Part shown: piece after piece, positions 1 through 8,636 of the stretch
How the letters are laid out: every line of letters begins with the position of its first letter
Numbering within the stretch: the stretch's first letter is position 1
Origin: Sulfuricurvum sp.
Lineage (GTDB): Bacteria; Campylobacterota; Campylobacteria; Campylobacterales; Sulfurimonadaceae
DNA: 64,000 nt
Direction of reading: 5' to 3'
Assembly (NCBI GenBank): GCA_030693335.1
Contig: JAUYAU010000001.1
Location: forward strand, 139,796-203,795
The notes under the pieces: model-generated
Told to the model about the DNA's origin: nothing
The model's database searches: none
What the model saw: only the letters and a program-made list of their open reading frames with translations
Made by a program: the position numbers and the translations under genes

Positions 1-188
1 CCATCCAATCGAGGCATCATAATGTCCATTAGGATAATGTCGGGACGTATTTTCTCACATTGATCAACCGCATCCTGGCCATCTATGGCTTCATGTATCT
101 GAAATATTTCCAAGTCATGACACATTGCTTTGAGTAAATAACGATTCATTTCACAATCATCAACGATTAGCAGTTTTATTTTACTCAT
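1..188 (-). CDS. Response regulator receiver protein (partial, C-terminus outside window)
   Basis: Only the first 62 codons lie inside the window. They start MSKIKLLIVDDCEMN and reach the phosphoacceptor region DIILMDIMMPRLDG. The acidic pair of a CheY-like receiver (VDD) and the Asp in LMDIMMP are both visible. The ATG overlaps the stop of the upstream diguanylate cyclase gene as ATGA, so the two are probably co-transcribed and translationally coupled. What follows the receiver, if anything, cannot be seen, so the output function is unknown. A link with the adjacent cyclase is an inference from the overlap. Confidence 0.85.
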   Translation of the reverse strand, partial: MSKIKLLIVDDCEMNRYLLKAMCHDLEIFQIHEAIDGQDAVDQCEKIRPDIILMDIMMPRLD

Positions 189-1051
189 AGACTTGCCTGC
201 ACATCGATAGAGGAACTGCCATACACACAAACCCGATTACGTCCTTCATCTTTTGCCTGATACATCGCTTCATCTGCGCGTTTGACTAAGTCTGTGACAC
301 AAAAAATATCAGAGGCAAATTCGGCTACGCCGATACTGACGGTAACGAGTACTTCTCTTCCCTCTTTTTCCATATCCGATGAAACCATAACGCATTTTTC
401 AATTTCGCATCGAAGACGTTCTGCCAGCCAAGCCGCATGATGCCCATCGGTCAAAGGGCATAGTAGCATGATTTCCTCACCTCCATAGCGCGCCACCGTA
501 TCGGTTTCACGAATTAATTCATTGATGAGTATTGCGAGCTTTTTTAAGACGATGTCACCCGTATCATGTCCATAGGTATCATTGATATTTTTGAAGTGGT
601 CAATATCAATCATCAGAATGGAGAATGCAAGATCGTAACGTGCCGCTTTTGAAAATTCTTCTTCGAGTTTTTGATCGAGATAACGGCGGTTGCTTATGCT
701 CATCAGCGGATCGGTAATGTTTTCGATTTCAAGAGTGTAAATGCGTTTGATGTCACGAGCCGTCTGAAGGGAAAGCGTACATACTAAAAAAACAAATAAG
801 GAGCCTAGAAAAAGGACGATGCAAATAATTTCTCTGCTTGAAAAATCATTTTGTGCTCGAAACTGCAGTGCAATCACGATGTATGTGGCAATAAAAAATA
901 AAATCATACCGGAAAGAATTTGCCACAGTTTGCGTATAGAGCCATGGGGAAGTTCGTGCATCAGTTTTTTAAGAGGGATAAGTGTGGCCATTAGTAATAC
1001 AATGCCAACAATGTCAAGATAATTGATAATAGTATAAAATAATTGATTCAT
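185..1051 (-). CDS. Membrane-anchored diguanylate cyclase (GGDEF)
   Basis: This protein of 288 residues should make cyclic di-GMP from two GTP at the inner membrane. Three hydrophobic segments near residues 10-28, 45-63 and 74-95 form a short membrane anchor without a recognisable periplasmic sensor. The catalytic loop is GGEEI at 190-194. An RETD inhibitory I-site sits at 181-184, exactly five residues before it, so product inhibition is expected. Further cyclase motifs are SNRRYLDQKL and MIDIDHFKNINDTYGH. It precedes the partial receiver gene with a 4-base overlap. A tandem 11-bp box at 1126-1147, 74 bases ahead of the ATG, suggests control by an OmpR-type regulator. The input signal is unknown. 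Confidence 0.92.
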   Translation of the reverse strand: MNQLFYTIINYLDIVGIVLLMATLIPLKKLMHELPHGSIRKLWQILSGMILFFIATYIVIALQFRAQNDFSSREIICIVLFLGSLFVFLVCTLSLQTARDIKRIYTLEIENITDPLMSISNRRYLDQKLEEEFSKAARYDLAFSILMIDIDHFKNINDTYGHDTGDIVLKKLAILINELIRETDTVARYGGEEIMLLCPLTDGHHAAWLAERLRCEIEKCVMVSSDMEKEGREVLVTVSIGVAEFASDIFCVTDLVKRADEAMYQAKDEGRNRVCVYGSSSIDVQASL

Positions 1052-1125
1052 GCTAGCTTCTTTCTTTTTTCGGATTCATAGTGCTCTTTTATGAGCGGTG
1101 AAAATCATTGCTGGAACTATGACTG

Positions 1126-1147
1126 AAAAAAGTCTTACAAAAGTTTC
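1126..1147 (-). promoter_or_regulatory. Tandem 11-bp OmpR-type box upstream of the diguanylate cyclase
   Basis: On the minus strand the two 11-mers read GAAACTTTTGT and AAGACTTTTTT, directly abutting. The same arrangement occurs at 4237-4258 and 5027-5048. A -10-like hexamer CATAGT lies at offset 5-10 after the box. The identical hexamer sits at the identical offset at the 5027-5048 site. Tandem direct repeats of 10-11 bp next to the -35 region are typical targets of PhoB/OmpR winged-helix regulators. Assignment to the regulator at 4329-5015 is inference. Confidence 0.6.
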
Positions 1148-1173
1148 AAACCAGAATTCTTTTGAAGATAAAG

Positions 1174-3099
1174 TTATCCTTGCATGACCTTGTTGCGACC
1201 TGACTCTTTTGCTTTGTACAAAGCGCCGTCTGCACGTCGGATTAATCCAAGTTCATCGTCATCGGATTCAACTGCGGCAACGCCGAAACTCGCTGTTTTT
1301 CTTCCGATCTCTGGGAAAGTGTGCTCCTGGACAGCCAGCCGTAATTTTTCTGCCAGCTGAACTGTTTCGTTGAGATTGTTTTGTGAGCAGATAATCATGA
1401 ATTCTTCACCTCCCCATCGCCCCAGTGTGTCTGTTGGGCGTATATTGGATTTTAAAATACGCGCCAGTTCTATAAGAACCATATCTCCCGACAGATGACC
1501 ATGCAGATCATTCACTTCTTTAAAATAATCAATATCTATCATAATGACGCTCATGGGTGTTTGGTAGCGCTTAAAACGGGTCATCTCTTTGGTTAAGGTC
1601 ATGTCTAGGTAGCTGCGGTTGTACAGTTGCGTCAACTGGTCAGTGATCGAAAGTTTTTCGGCGTATTTTTTATCGGTAATGTTTTGCTGGATACCTTGAT
1701 AGCCTGTAAGAACCCCGTTTTCGTTGATGATTGGTTCAATGTGTGTCTGTGCCCAGTAATACTTCCCCTCTTTGTCAATATTTCTAATCTCACCGGACCA
1801 GCTTTTACCTGCATGAAGGTGTTTCCAAAGATCTTCATATATACTTGAGGGGGAATCAGGATCGTGGATCTTGTTGTGTTTTTTTCCAATGAGCTCCTCT
1901 TTGGTATACCCTGAAATTTTACAAAATGCTTCACTGACATAGGTGATAACCCCGTTTAAATCAGTAATGGAAACAATGACGTATCTATCGGTCACCATCT
2001 GCTGTTCTTCCAATGCACGCGTACGTTTGATTACCATCTTTTGGAGTTTGCGACTGATGTATATGAGAATGATCGTAACTGCCCCAATAAAGACGAGCAA
2101 AGCCAGCGTTATGTATAAATATCGTACATCGATTTTATGTTTCTCGTAGGGATTCCAGATCAAGCCATCAAGGGCACGTTCGATATCGGCTTTGTTGACC
2201 TTATTGAGAGAGCGATAGATCTCACCGATGCGGTGAAAACGTTCGGGATTGGTATAGCCGATATCTATCATGGTAGGGAGGATCATTTTTTCCATGATCT
2301 GGGCTTCACTTTTTAAATGTTCAACTGATCTTTGGGTATTATATTTGCCACGCAGCGCAGCTATCGTCTCATCACGATTGGCTAACGCATACTGCCAGCC
2401 CCGCAGCGATGCTTTTAAAAATCGTTTGGCACGTTCAGGATTTTCTGAGAGCTCTTTTTCGGTTGAAAACAGGTTGTCGCCATAAAAATCGATCCCGTAA
2501 TTGAGCGGATTGATAATGGTGATCGGAATGTTTTTTTCTTTCATGAGAAAAGGTTGATCGCTAAGGTAGGCGCTCATAACATCGACTTTGCGGTCTATAA
2601 ATGCCTGAGATGTAAAATCGAGCGGTACGTAGGTATAATCGGAGGATTTTAGTTTGCCATCTTCAAGCATGGCCAGCAACGGCGCATCGTCAATCCCTTT
2701 TTGGTAAGAGATTTTTTTTCCTTTCATCTCATAGGGGCTTACGATGCCGGAATCTTTGTGCGCGATAAATATTAGAGGACTGTGCTGAAAAATAGAGGCC
2801 ATGATTTGAACAGGTTTTCCCTCGGCACGGTAGAGAAGCAGGGCAGAATCAGCTACCCCGTACTGGGACTCTCCATTGATCACTTGATCGATATTATTTT
2901 TCTTTGGATTACGCTCTACTATGGTTACATCGAGTCCAGCCTCTTTATAGAACCCCTTTTCCAGTGCCATGTAGTAACCTGCGAATTGGAAAGAGCTGAA
3001 CCATTTGAGTTGAAGTCTTATTTTTTCAGTATTGGATACTGCGAAAACCAATGGAGAGGCTAACACAAAGATAATAATTAATCGCAGTGAGATATTCAA
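1174..3099 (-). CDS. NMT1/THI5-like substrate-binding protein fused to PAS and GGDEF domains
   Basis: This 641-residue membrane sensor has a signal peptide or anchor (residues 1-20) and a periplasmic NMT1/THI5-type solute-binding domain (about 25-300; IRLQLKWFSSFQFAGYY is typical of the family). A transmembrane helix lies near 325-348, then a PAS domain (about 370-475) and a cytoplasmic GGDEF domain. The catalytic GGEEF is at 563-567 with an RPTD I-site five residues earlier. Binding of a small molecule, of pyrimidine-precursor or sulfonate type by family, could therefore control cyclic-di-GMP synthesis; the ligand is unknown. The start is TTG at 3099 behind an AAAGGT ribosome-binding site. 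It lies 12 bases after the HD-GYP gene, so synthesis and breakdown of the messenger look co-transcribed. Confidence 0.88.
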   Translation of the reverse strand: MNISLRLIIIFVLASPLVFAVSNTEKIRLQLKWFSSFQFAGYYMALEKGFYKEAGLDVTIVERNPKKNNIDQVINGESQYGVADSALLLYRAEGKPVQIMASIFQHSPLIFIAHKDSGIVSPYEMKGKKISYQKGIDDAPLLAMLEDGKLKSSDYTYVPLDFTSQAFIDRKVDVMSAYLSDQPFLMKEKNIPITIINPLNYGIDFYGDNLFSTEKELSENPERAKRFLKASLRGWQYALANRDETIAALRGKYNTQRSVEHLKSEAQIMEKMILPTMIDIGYTNPERFHRIGEIYRSLNKVNKADIERALDGLIWNPYEKHKIDVRYLYITLALLVFIGAVTIILIYISRKLQKMVIKRTRALEEQQMVTDRYVIVSITDLNGVITYVSEAFCKISGYTKEELIGKKHNKIHDPDSPSSIYEDLWKHLHAGKSWSGEIRNIDKEGKYYWAQTHIEPIINENGVLTGYQGIQQNITDKKYAEKLSITDQLTQLYNRSYLDMTLTKEMTRFKRYQTPMSVIMIDIDYFKEVNDLHGHLSGDMVLIELARILKSNIRPTDTLGRWGGEEFMIICSQNNLNETVQLAEKLRLAVQEHTFPEIGRKTASFGVAAVESDDDELGLIRRADGALYKAKESGRNKVMQG

Positions 3100-3111
3100 A
3101 TTTTACCTTTT

Positions 3112-4164
3112 TTAATCGACTCGTAATAATTTAATAAACGTATTTATATAGGTGTTGTCGAATTGTGCAGCCATTTCCTGCTTCATAGCCAACAACGCTT
3201 GAAAGCTTGTGTAGTTATCACGAAAGGTACGTTTTGTGGTTAGGGCATCAAAAGCATCACACATGCCAACGATTTGTGCGTATTTAGGGACCAATTTCGC
3301 ACGTAGACCCTTTGGATAGCCGCTACCATCCAATCTTTCGTGATGGAAGTGGACTCCGTTCAATATTTTTGGATTGCTTATTCCATTGTCGGTAAGAATT
3401 GCGTGTCCGTAATCAGAATGATTTTTGACGGTTTCATACTCTGTATCCTTCAATTTACTTGGTTTTAACAAGATATTTGAATCAATACGAATTTTTCCAA
3501 TATCGTGTAATAACCCTGCAAATCCTACATCTATTATCTCTTCTTGGGAGAGATGGATAGCGTTGGCTAATACCACTGAAAAAAATGCAACATTTGTACT
3601 GTGATGATGAGTCGTATATTTATCCGGAATAATTTTTAACAGCATAGGCAATGTGTTTGTCTCAGGATTAATACAAGCAGCCAATTGATTCACACATGTA
3701 TAGAGTCCATCCAGCGGCAATTTTTCATCACCTTTGTCGAATATCATCTGCATTAAATTTGAGGTTGTGCCATAAAGGAGACAAAGCCTCTCTTCGAGCG
3801 TTCCAAAAAGATTGAACATCGTCTGCGGTAAATCCAAAGCAGCCTTGATCGGTTCGTTGGCTGGTACTGTGTTTTCTTGCGATAAATCAATGGTTTTATA
3901 TTCGGTTTGATAGAGTCTTATTTTCTCTGAATCTTCTTTGAGAAAGTAAATTTCTTTGTTGTGATGCATTTTTTGTAAAAGTTCTTCAGTGATATAGGTA
4001 CCGGCTTGTATGATGATGACATAATCACTGTAGCGTTTGATGTAACAATCAAACGGAAGTACGGTCCCCTTTATCAGAAAGTCCAGTGTATGCGATGTAT
4101 ATTTATGATTAATTACTCTCTTGGTAATTCTTGGAGGGTATTTTAAATGAGTGGTATCAGACAT
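3112..4164 (-). CDS. HD-GYP cyclic-di-GMP phosphodiesterase
   Basis: The 350-residue protein should hydrolyse cyclic di-GMP. The C-terminal half is an HD-GYP domain. It has the metal-binding HD pair at 220-221 (LLHDIGKI), further His residues in HHERLDG, and the signature GSGYPKGL around residue 283. The first ~110 residues resemble the DUF3391-type N-terminal domain often found in such proteins. No membrane segment is evident, so it is probably cytosolic. It is the first gene of a unit with the NMT1-GGDEF sensor. A perfect tandem 11-bp box at 4237-4258 lies 72 bases ahead of its ATG and points toward it. The ribosome-binding site is weak. Confidence 0.9.
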   Translation of the reverse strand: MSDTTHLKYPPRITKRVINHKYTSHTLDFLIKGTVLPFDCYIKRYSDYVIIIQAGTYITEELLQKMHHNKEIYFLKEDSEKIRLYQTEYKTIDLSQENTVPANEPIKAALDLPQTMFNLFGTLEERLCLLYGTTSNLMQMIFDKGDEKLPLDGLYTCVNQLAACINPETNTLPMLLKIIPDKYTTHHHSTNVAFFSVVLANAIHLSQEEIIDVGFAGLLHDIGKIRIDSNILLKPSKLKDTEYETVKNHSDYGHAILTDNGISNPKILNGVHFHHERLDGSGYPKGLRAKLVPKYAQIVGMCDAFDALTTKRTFRDNYTSFQALLAMKQEMAAQFDNTYINTFIKLLRVD

Positions 4165-4236
4165 GTTCTAATTTCTATTTTCATTTTAATCTCAAGCTTA
4201 TATTTTAAATAGCTACTTTAGCCACCATTTTCTTAT

Positions 4237-4258
4237 AAAAAAGTCTCAAAAAAGTCTC
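4237..4258 (-). promoter_or_regulatory. Perfect tandem 11-bp box in the HD-GYP/response-regulator divergent region
   Basis: The 11-mer AAAAAAGTCTC is present twice in direct abutment (4237-4247 and 4248-4258). Read toward the HD-GYP gene it is GAGACTTTTTT, the same motif and orientation as at 1126-1147 and 5027-5048. A weak -10-like GAAAAT follows at offset 5-10. The box lies between the divergent HD-GYP gene and the OmpR-type regulator gene, so the regulator could also control itself. Confidence 0.65.
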
Positions 4259-4294
4259 TTCGTTCAGTGAAGTTCGTTTTTAATGAAGAAGACT

Positions 4295-4300
4295 TATAAT
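4295..4300 (+). promoter_or_regulatory. -10 promoter element (TATAAT) for the response regulator
   Basis: A perfect TATAAT lies 28 bases ahead of the chosen ATG at 4329. No convincing -35 hexamer is visible, which is usual for Campylobacterota sigma-70 promoters. It sits just downstream of the 4237-4258 box. Confidence 0.55.
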
Positions 4301-4328
4301 AATTAAATTAAAAAGTTTGGATTTTTGG

Positions 4329-5015
4329 ATGAATATAAAAATTTTAAAAAATTTAAATGTCCTTTACGTAGAGGATGATCCGGTTATTTCATCTCATACC
4401 ATCACTTTGCTTGAGACCTATTTTGATACGGTTTACTGGTGCGAAAGTGCTGAGGATGCTTTAGAACTGTTTGCGCATGAGCGTGTGCATCTTATCATCA
4501 GTGATATCGAGCTTCCCGGGATGAATGGTTTGCAACTATGTGAAAAGATACGAAAGTTAAACCCTCACATACCTATTTTTATCACCACAGCGCATCAAGA
4601 CAAAGAGATGTTAATGCAAGCTGTCAAACTGAAACTGGTGGATTATCTGATAAAACCTATCACTGTAAATGCTCTTGCGCAAGCATTGAGTGAAAGTCTC
4701 GAGCAGCTCAATGCCAATGGTGATTTAATGGTTCAAATTGACCATGAGCGATACTACTATCCCCTGGTTGGTGAGATTCATGCACATGGAGAGATCATAC
4801 TGCTCAATAAATTTGAGATTGAGTTACTGGATTTACTGCTCATGAATAAAAATAAAATAGTGAATAAAACGACGATTGAACATATTTTAAATCCCGATGA
4901 GCCGATGTCGGAAGCGGCCTATAAGAATCTCATCTACAGACTGCGTAAAAAGATCGGCAAGGAAAACATTGTTTCGGTATCGGGAGTAGGTATCAAGTTG
5001 CCAATTACCCGATAA
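4329..5015 (+). CDS. OmpR/PhoB-type response regulator
   Basis: This protein of 228 residues is a two-domain transcription factor. The receiver domain (1-120) has the acidic pocket VEDD and the phosphoacceptor Asp59 in LIISDIELPGMNG. It is followed by a winged-helix DNA-binding domain (about 140-228; AAYKNLIYRLRKKIG is the recognition-helix region). The frame opens earlier at a TTG (4317), but the ATG at 4329 is preferred because it gives the usual N-terminus NLNVLYVEDD just after the TATAAT promoter. It is the only complete OmpR-type response regulator in this block and the best candidate for the three tandem boxes. The CBS/hybrid kinase 92 bases downstream is the likely partner. Confidence 0.9.
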   Translation: MNIKILKNLNVLYVEDDPVISSHTITLLETYFDTVYWCESAEDALELFAHERVHLIISDIELPGMNGLQLCEKIRKLNPHIPIFITTAHQDKEMLMQAVKLKLVDYLIKPITVNALAQALSESLEQLNANGDLMVQIDHERYYYPLVGEIHAHGEIILLNKFEIELLDLLLMNKNKIVNKTTIEHILNPDEPMSEAAYKNLIYRLRKKIGKENIVSVSGVGIKLPITR

Positions 5016-5026
5016 TAGAGTGTCGA

Positions 5027-5048
5027 GAGACTATTGTGAGACTATTTT
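5027..5048 (+). promoter_or_regulatory. Tandem 11-bp OmpR-type box upstream of the CBS/hybrid kinase
   Basis: GAGACTATTGT and GAGACTATTTT abut directly. A CATAGT hexamer follows at offset 5-10, exactly as at 1126-1147. The box ends 59 bases ahead of the kinase ATG and is oriented toward it. This suggests that the kinase is controlled by the regulator encoded just before it. Confidence 0.65.
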
Positions 5049-5107
5049 TTACCATAGTATCAAACATAGATGCAGGATTTTTGAATTGGGCAAATGGGTT
5101 ATAAAAA

Positions 5108-7549
5108 ATGAAAACAGTTAAAGTAAAAGAGATACAAACATCTCCCGTCATCCAACTTCGTGAAAACGAGATGCTCAGTACGGCGGTAAAAACGATTTTA
5201 TCAAAACGTATTCACAATATTGTGATTCTCAATGATGATAAAAGTTTCTCGGTCCTTTCCGTTTCCGATATTCTAAACTCTGTTTCTCGAAAACAGTGGG
5301 CTCAGACCTCAATCTCCATGGTTCCAAAAAAAGCGCTAAAATTGATAGACGGAGAAAAAAGCACCATTGTAGCTTCCATGGCCATGGAAGAAAGTGATGA
5401 GATTTTTGGGGTTATCGATGTCAATGCACAGCTTACCGGAGTGGTAAGTTATCAAGATATTACCGATACAACGGAGCTATCAACGGAAGAGCTGTTTGAA
5501 ATTTCGTTGAATTCCATCGTTTTTCGAAACAGTGCCTCTACGGCCGATTGTGCTGAGAAACTTATTGACATTCTAAGCGATTTGAATGCATCACCTACGG
5601 CTTGTCTTATTGTTCTCAAAGAGGGGAAGCCCTGCGGTATAATCACCCAAAGAGACATTGTACGATTGCTCGATGCCGGAAAAAGTCTCGATGAGCCTCT
5701 GGAGAAGTGCATGACATCCCCGCTTTTTGCAGTGGCTGGAGACATCAGCGTTACCATGGCATTGCAGCTTATGCAAAAACATCACTATCGAAGAATCATT
5801 GTTTTGGATGACAAAGGATTTTTGGCAGGGGTAGTACCCCAAAAAGCGATTGTGAGGATTTTGTACAACTACGCGGCAAAGCAAAAGTGGGATTCCTACG
5901 CAGGCCTCAACGAAATATTGATGAAAGAAGTCGAAAACAGGACAAAAGAGCTACAAAAGCACCAAGAAGAGCTTGAACAGCAAGTAGAGCAGCGTACGAG
6001 AGAATTGTTAGAAGCAAATCTCCTGCTTGTCGAAGCAAAACAAGCGGCAGAGGATGCAAGCAGTGCCAAAAGTATCTTTTTAGCGAATATGAGTCATGAG
6101 ATCCGTACTCCGATGAATTCTATTTTGGGATTTATAGAACTATTGTCCCACACATCGATGGATCAAGAACAAACCCGTTATGTCAGCAAGGCTGAATACG
6201 CATCCAGCAGGCTTCTCTCACTGCTCAATGACATTCTCGATTTTTCCAAAATCGAAGCGGGAAAACTTACGCTGGCTTCTGCACCGTTTAATCCCCGAGA
6301 ACTCATCATTCATTGTGTTGATATGTTTGAGATTGAAGCCCGTAGCAAGAATATTATCCTGCAGCATGAAATTGATGACAATATTCCAAAATATATGATC
6401 GGAGATGCTCAGCGTATACGGCAAATCATCATCAATCTGGTAAACAATGCCCTCAAATTTACGGAACACGGTTCGGTCTATGCGGCGCTTTTTTTGCATT
6501 ATTGCAATGCTGATAAATGCAACGTAGAATTTGTCGTAAGTGACACGGGCATAGGGATACCCAAAGACAAGCAGGGCAATTTATTTGATCTGTTTACTCA
6601 AGTGGATAATTCTGCAACACGCGAACAAGTCGGAACCGGTTTGGGATTGGCTATTTGTCATCAGCTTGTCGAAGCCATGGGGGGATCGATCGAAGTTGAA
6701 AGCGATAGGGGGGAGGGGAGTACGTTTTCATTTACCCTGAGTCTCGACATACCAAGAGCATCCTCCTTTTCGGTGCAATCCCAAGATTGTGAGGTTGATT
6801 TTAATGATCTTCATATCCTACTCGCTGAAGACAATGATGACAACCGTGAAGTCGCTCTCAAATTGCTGAAAAAGATGGGTGCGACTGTCGATGAAGCGAG
6901 CAACGGCAAAATTGCCGTGGAAATGGTTCGAGCCAAAGTATATGACCTCGTCCTAATGGACATACAAATGCCCATTATGGATGGGCTAAGTGCTGCAAGA
7001 GCTTTGCGTGAAGATGGTTTTGAGACGCTTGTCATCATTGCACTCACGGCACAAACTACAGTAGAAGAACATCAACGCATTCTAGCTTCAGGTATGAATT
7101 CATATTTAAAGAAACCATTTAGGTTGGATGAACTTGAAAATATGTTAATACAATATTGTCCCCAAAAGGCCATTACAAAAACGGCTGTTACTGTTTCGCC
7201 CACGGGGTGCTGGGCCAATGAGCTGACATCTCTGCCAGGACTTATTTTGAATGATGAAATATGCGATTATTGGTTGAAAAAAGAGGACTTTCTTGAAAAA
7301 TACGAGCAATTCATTCATAATCTTCTGGGCGAATCAGAACATTTACATAAAATGGTAGAAGAACGCAATATTTCCATGGCACTGCAGCTGCTTCATAAGC
7401 TCAAAGCAAATGTGAAATTATATGGAGCCAAAAAACTTTTTGACTGTATTGAGCAGTTGAGAAGTTTATTTTCAGAAGAAGGAAACTACCTGCCATCAGA
7501 ACCGCTTAAGGATTTTGATGCCGCTGTAGCCGAGATTACCGGAAGCTGA
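5108..7549 (+). CDS. Four-CBS-domain hybrid histidine kinase with receiver and Hpt
   Basis: This 813-residue protein has no membrane segment and is probably a cytosolic sensor kinase. Four CBS domains occupy about 1-260, in two Bateman pairs that usually bind adenine nucleotides. A coiled coil runs through about 270-315. Then come HisKA with phosphoacceptor His330 ([12 protein letters not shown]), HATPase with N-box [15 protein letters not shown] and GTGLGLAI, a receiver with Asp618 (LMDIQMP), and a C-terminal Hpt domain with His763 (LLHKLKAN). A complete internal His-Asp-His relay is thus present. It likely passes phosphate to the OmpR-type regulator just upstream. CBS domains in place of a membrane sensor suggest that energy charge or a nucleotide is the input; that is inference. 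Confidence 0.92.
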   Translation: MKTVKVKEIQTSPVIQLRENEMLSTAVKTILSKRIHNIVILNDDKSFSVLSVSDILNSVSRKQWAQTSISMVPKKALKLIDGEKSTIVASMAMEESDEIFGVIDVNAQLTGVVSYQDITDTTELSTEELFEISLNSIVFRNSASTADCAEKLIDILSDLNASPTACLIVLKEGKPCGIITQRDIVRLLDAGKSLDEPLEKCMTSPLFAVAGDISVTMALQLMQKHHYRRIIVLDDKGFLAGVVPQKAIVRILYNYAAKQKWDSYAGLNEILMKEVENRTKELQKHQEELEQQVEQRTRELLEANLLLVEAKQAAEDASSAKSIFLANMSHEIRTPMNSILGFIELLSHTSMDQEQTRYVSKAEYASSRLLSLLNDILDFSKIEAGKLTLASAPFNPRELIIHCVDMFEIEARSKNIILQHEIDDNIPKYMIGDAQRIRQIIINLVNNALKFTEHGSVYAALFLHYCNADKCNVEFVVSDTGIGIPKDKQGNLFDLFTQVDNSATREQVGTGLGLAICHQLVEAMGGSIEVESDRGEGSTFSFTLSLDIPRASSFSVQSQDCEVDFNDLHILLAEDNDDNREVALKLLKKMGATVDEASNGKIAVEMVRAKVYDLVLMDIQMPIMDGLSAARALREDGFETLVIIALTAQTTVEEHQRILASGMNSYLKKPFRLDELENMLIQYCPQKAITKTAVTVSPTGCWANELTSLPGLILNDEICDYWLKKEDFLEKYEQFIHNLLGESEHLHKMVEERNISMALQLLHKLKANVKLYGAKKLFDCIEQLRSLFSEEGNYLPSEPLKDFDAAVAEITGS

Positions 7550-7552
7550 TTT

Positions 7553-7588
7553 TGAGTGCGCGTGTTATCTAATGAAACAACGCACTCA
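7553..7588. terminator. Inverted repeat between convergent genes, possible bidirectional terminator
   Basis: TGAGTGCG (7553-7560) pairs perfectly with CGCACTCA (7581-7588). An inner TGTT/AACA pairing extends the stem. It lies where the kinase and Memo genes converge and includes the Memo stop codon. There is no strong T-tract, so the call is tentative. Confidence 0.4.
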
Positions 7589-8369
7589 TGTAGCCGACAA
7601 CACGTGAGGTATCTCCGCTGGCATCGGCACTGGTTCGATAATCGAGAATGGTACTCGTCAGTCCTTTTTTTCTGGCTGCAGTCAGCATGGCTTTTACCCC
7701 TACCATTCCACAGGCTTCACACCCTTTGTTGAGCATATCCGTATCTTCGTGCTCAATGGCATCCAAACATATCGCATCGAGGTTTTGCGCTTCATGGAGG
7801 GTATAATAATGGCTCAAATCAGTACTGATGACGATGGCTGTATTTTGCAAAGAGAGTGCGTAGGCAATGATCGGTTCTATAAGCTCAGGCTGGGCATACG
7901 CATAGACGAGTTCGATCACTTGCGTATGGGGAAGATAGTATTTGATAAAGGGCATCTGGACTTCGGTGCTGTGTTCGTGATGGGCTTGGGGAAAATAGGG
8001 GAGTGAGAAACGGTGTTTTAGCTCCATTACCAAAGGGGAGTTTATTGTCAGGTCACCCAAAGGGGTTTGGTAATATTGGTTATCCGCTATGCTTACTCCC
8101 TCAAAACCGACACGGTGGGAGGGGCCGATCACCACCACCGTTTTTGGGTTGGTTTTTGCAAGTGTGCGAAATGCGATGTTTGCCGTAAAACCCGAATAGA
8201 TCCATCCTGCGTGAGGGACAATCACGGCATTTCCGTACAGAGTATCAAAACGTTTTACAGTATCGGGATGGGATTGCAAAACGGTGTTAAAATGGTCGAT
8301 CATGCTGTTGATCTCATTCGCACTGTTAGGGTAAAAACTCCCTGCAACGCTCATGGTCCGAGTATTCAT
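7569..8369 (-). CDS. MEMO1/AmmeMemoRadiSam system protein B family
   Basis: This protein of 266 residues is a full-length MEMO1-family member. Recognisable are AGSFYP at the N-terminus, VPHAGWIYSG, VVIGPSHRVG, the HHEHSTEVQMPF segment, STDLSHYY and the conserved GCEACGM region. The family shares the fold of class III extradiol dioxygenases. Its bacterial members usually sit beside an AMMECR1 protein and a radical-SAM protein, with an unsettled role. Here neither partner is visible. The gene instead ends the pyruvate dehydrogenase operon, with a GGAGGAGACA ribosome-binding site 18 bases after the acyl carrier gene. Its biochemical role in this setting is unknown. Confidence 0.85.
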   Translation of the reverse strand: MNTRTMSVAGSFYPNSANEINSMIDHFNTVLQSHPDTVKRFDTLYGNAVIVPHAGWIYSGFTANIAFRTLAKTNPKTVVVIGPSHRVGFEGVSIADNQYYQTPLGDLTINSPLVMELKHRFSLPYFPQAHHEHSTEVQMPFIKYYLPHTQVIELVYAYAQPELIEPIIAYALSLQNTAIVISTDLSHYYTLHEAQNLDAICLDAIEHEDTDMLNKGCEACGMVGVKAMLTAARKKGLTSTILDYRTSADASGDTSRVVGYMSALFH

Positions 8370-8387
8370 TGTCTCCTCCTAATGCAG

Positions 8388-8636
8388 TTATTGTGGTAAA
8401 TTTTTGACAAAATATTGGGTCATATGCTCCAATGTATCGACTTTTGCATAGTCTTTTTCGGGAACTTCTACGCCAAGTATAGCATTCAAAGCGGTCAATA
8501 TTTTGAGAAAATCAAATGAGTCGATCTCCAACGAGCGCTGCAGGTTTTTATCCGCAACAATATCATGTTCTTCTATGTCCGGGGCAATTTCGAGTATTTG
8601 GCCGATGATCGCCTTTTTGATCTCTTCTTGTGTCAT
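8388..8636 (-). CDS. Acyl carrier protein embedded in the pyruvate dehydrogenase operon
   Basis: This acidic 82-residue protein has the four-helix carrier-protein pattern. The phosphopantetheine site is Ser40 in LEIDSFDFL (canonical DSL, here DSF). It is preceded by AGGAG and overlaps the end of the E2 gene as ATGA, so it is made together with the dehydrogenase. Fatty-acid-synthesis ACPs normally sit with fab genes, so this looks like a dedicated second carrier. One attractive role is to hold octanoate for lipoylation of the E2 subunit, since a LipM-like transferase is encoded nearby. The function is inference; the family call is firm. Confidence 0.85.
   Translation of the reverse strand: MTQEEIKKAIIGQILEIAPDIEEHDIVADKNLQRSLEIDSFDFLKILTALNAILGVEVPEKDYAKVDTLEHMTQYFVKNLPQ

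Noticed and set aside
4201-4258. CRISPR-like short repeats at the 11-mer tandem
   Set aside because: Only two abutting copies without spacers; the arrangement fits a regulator box.
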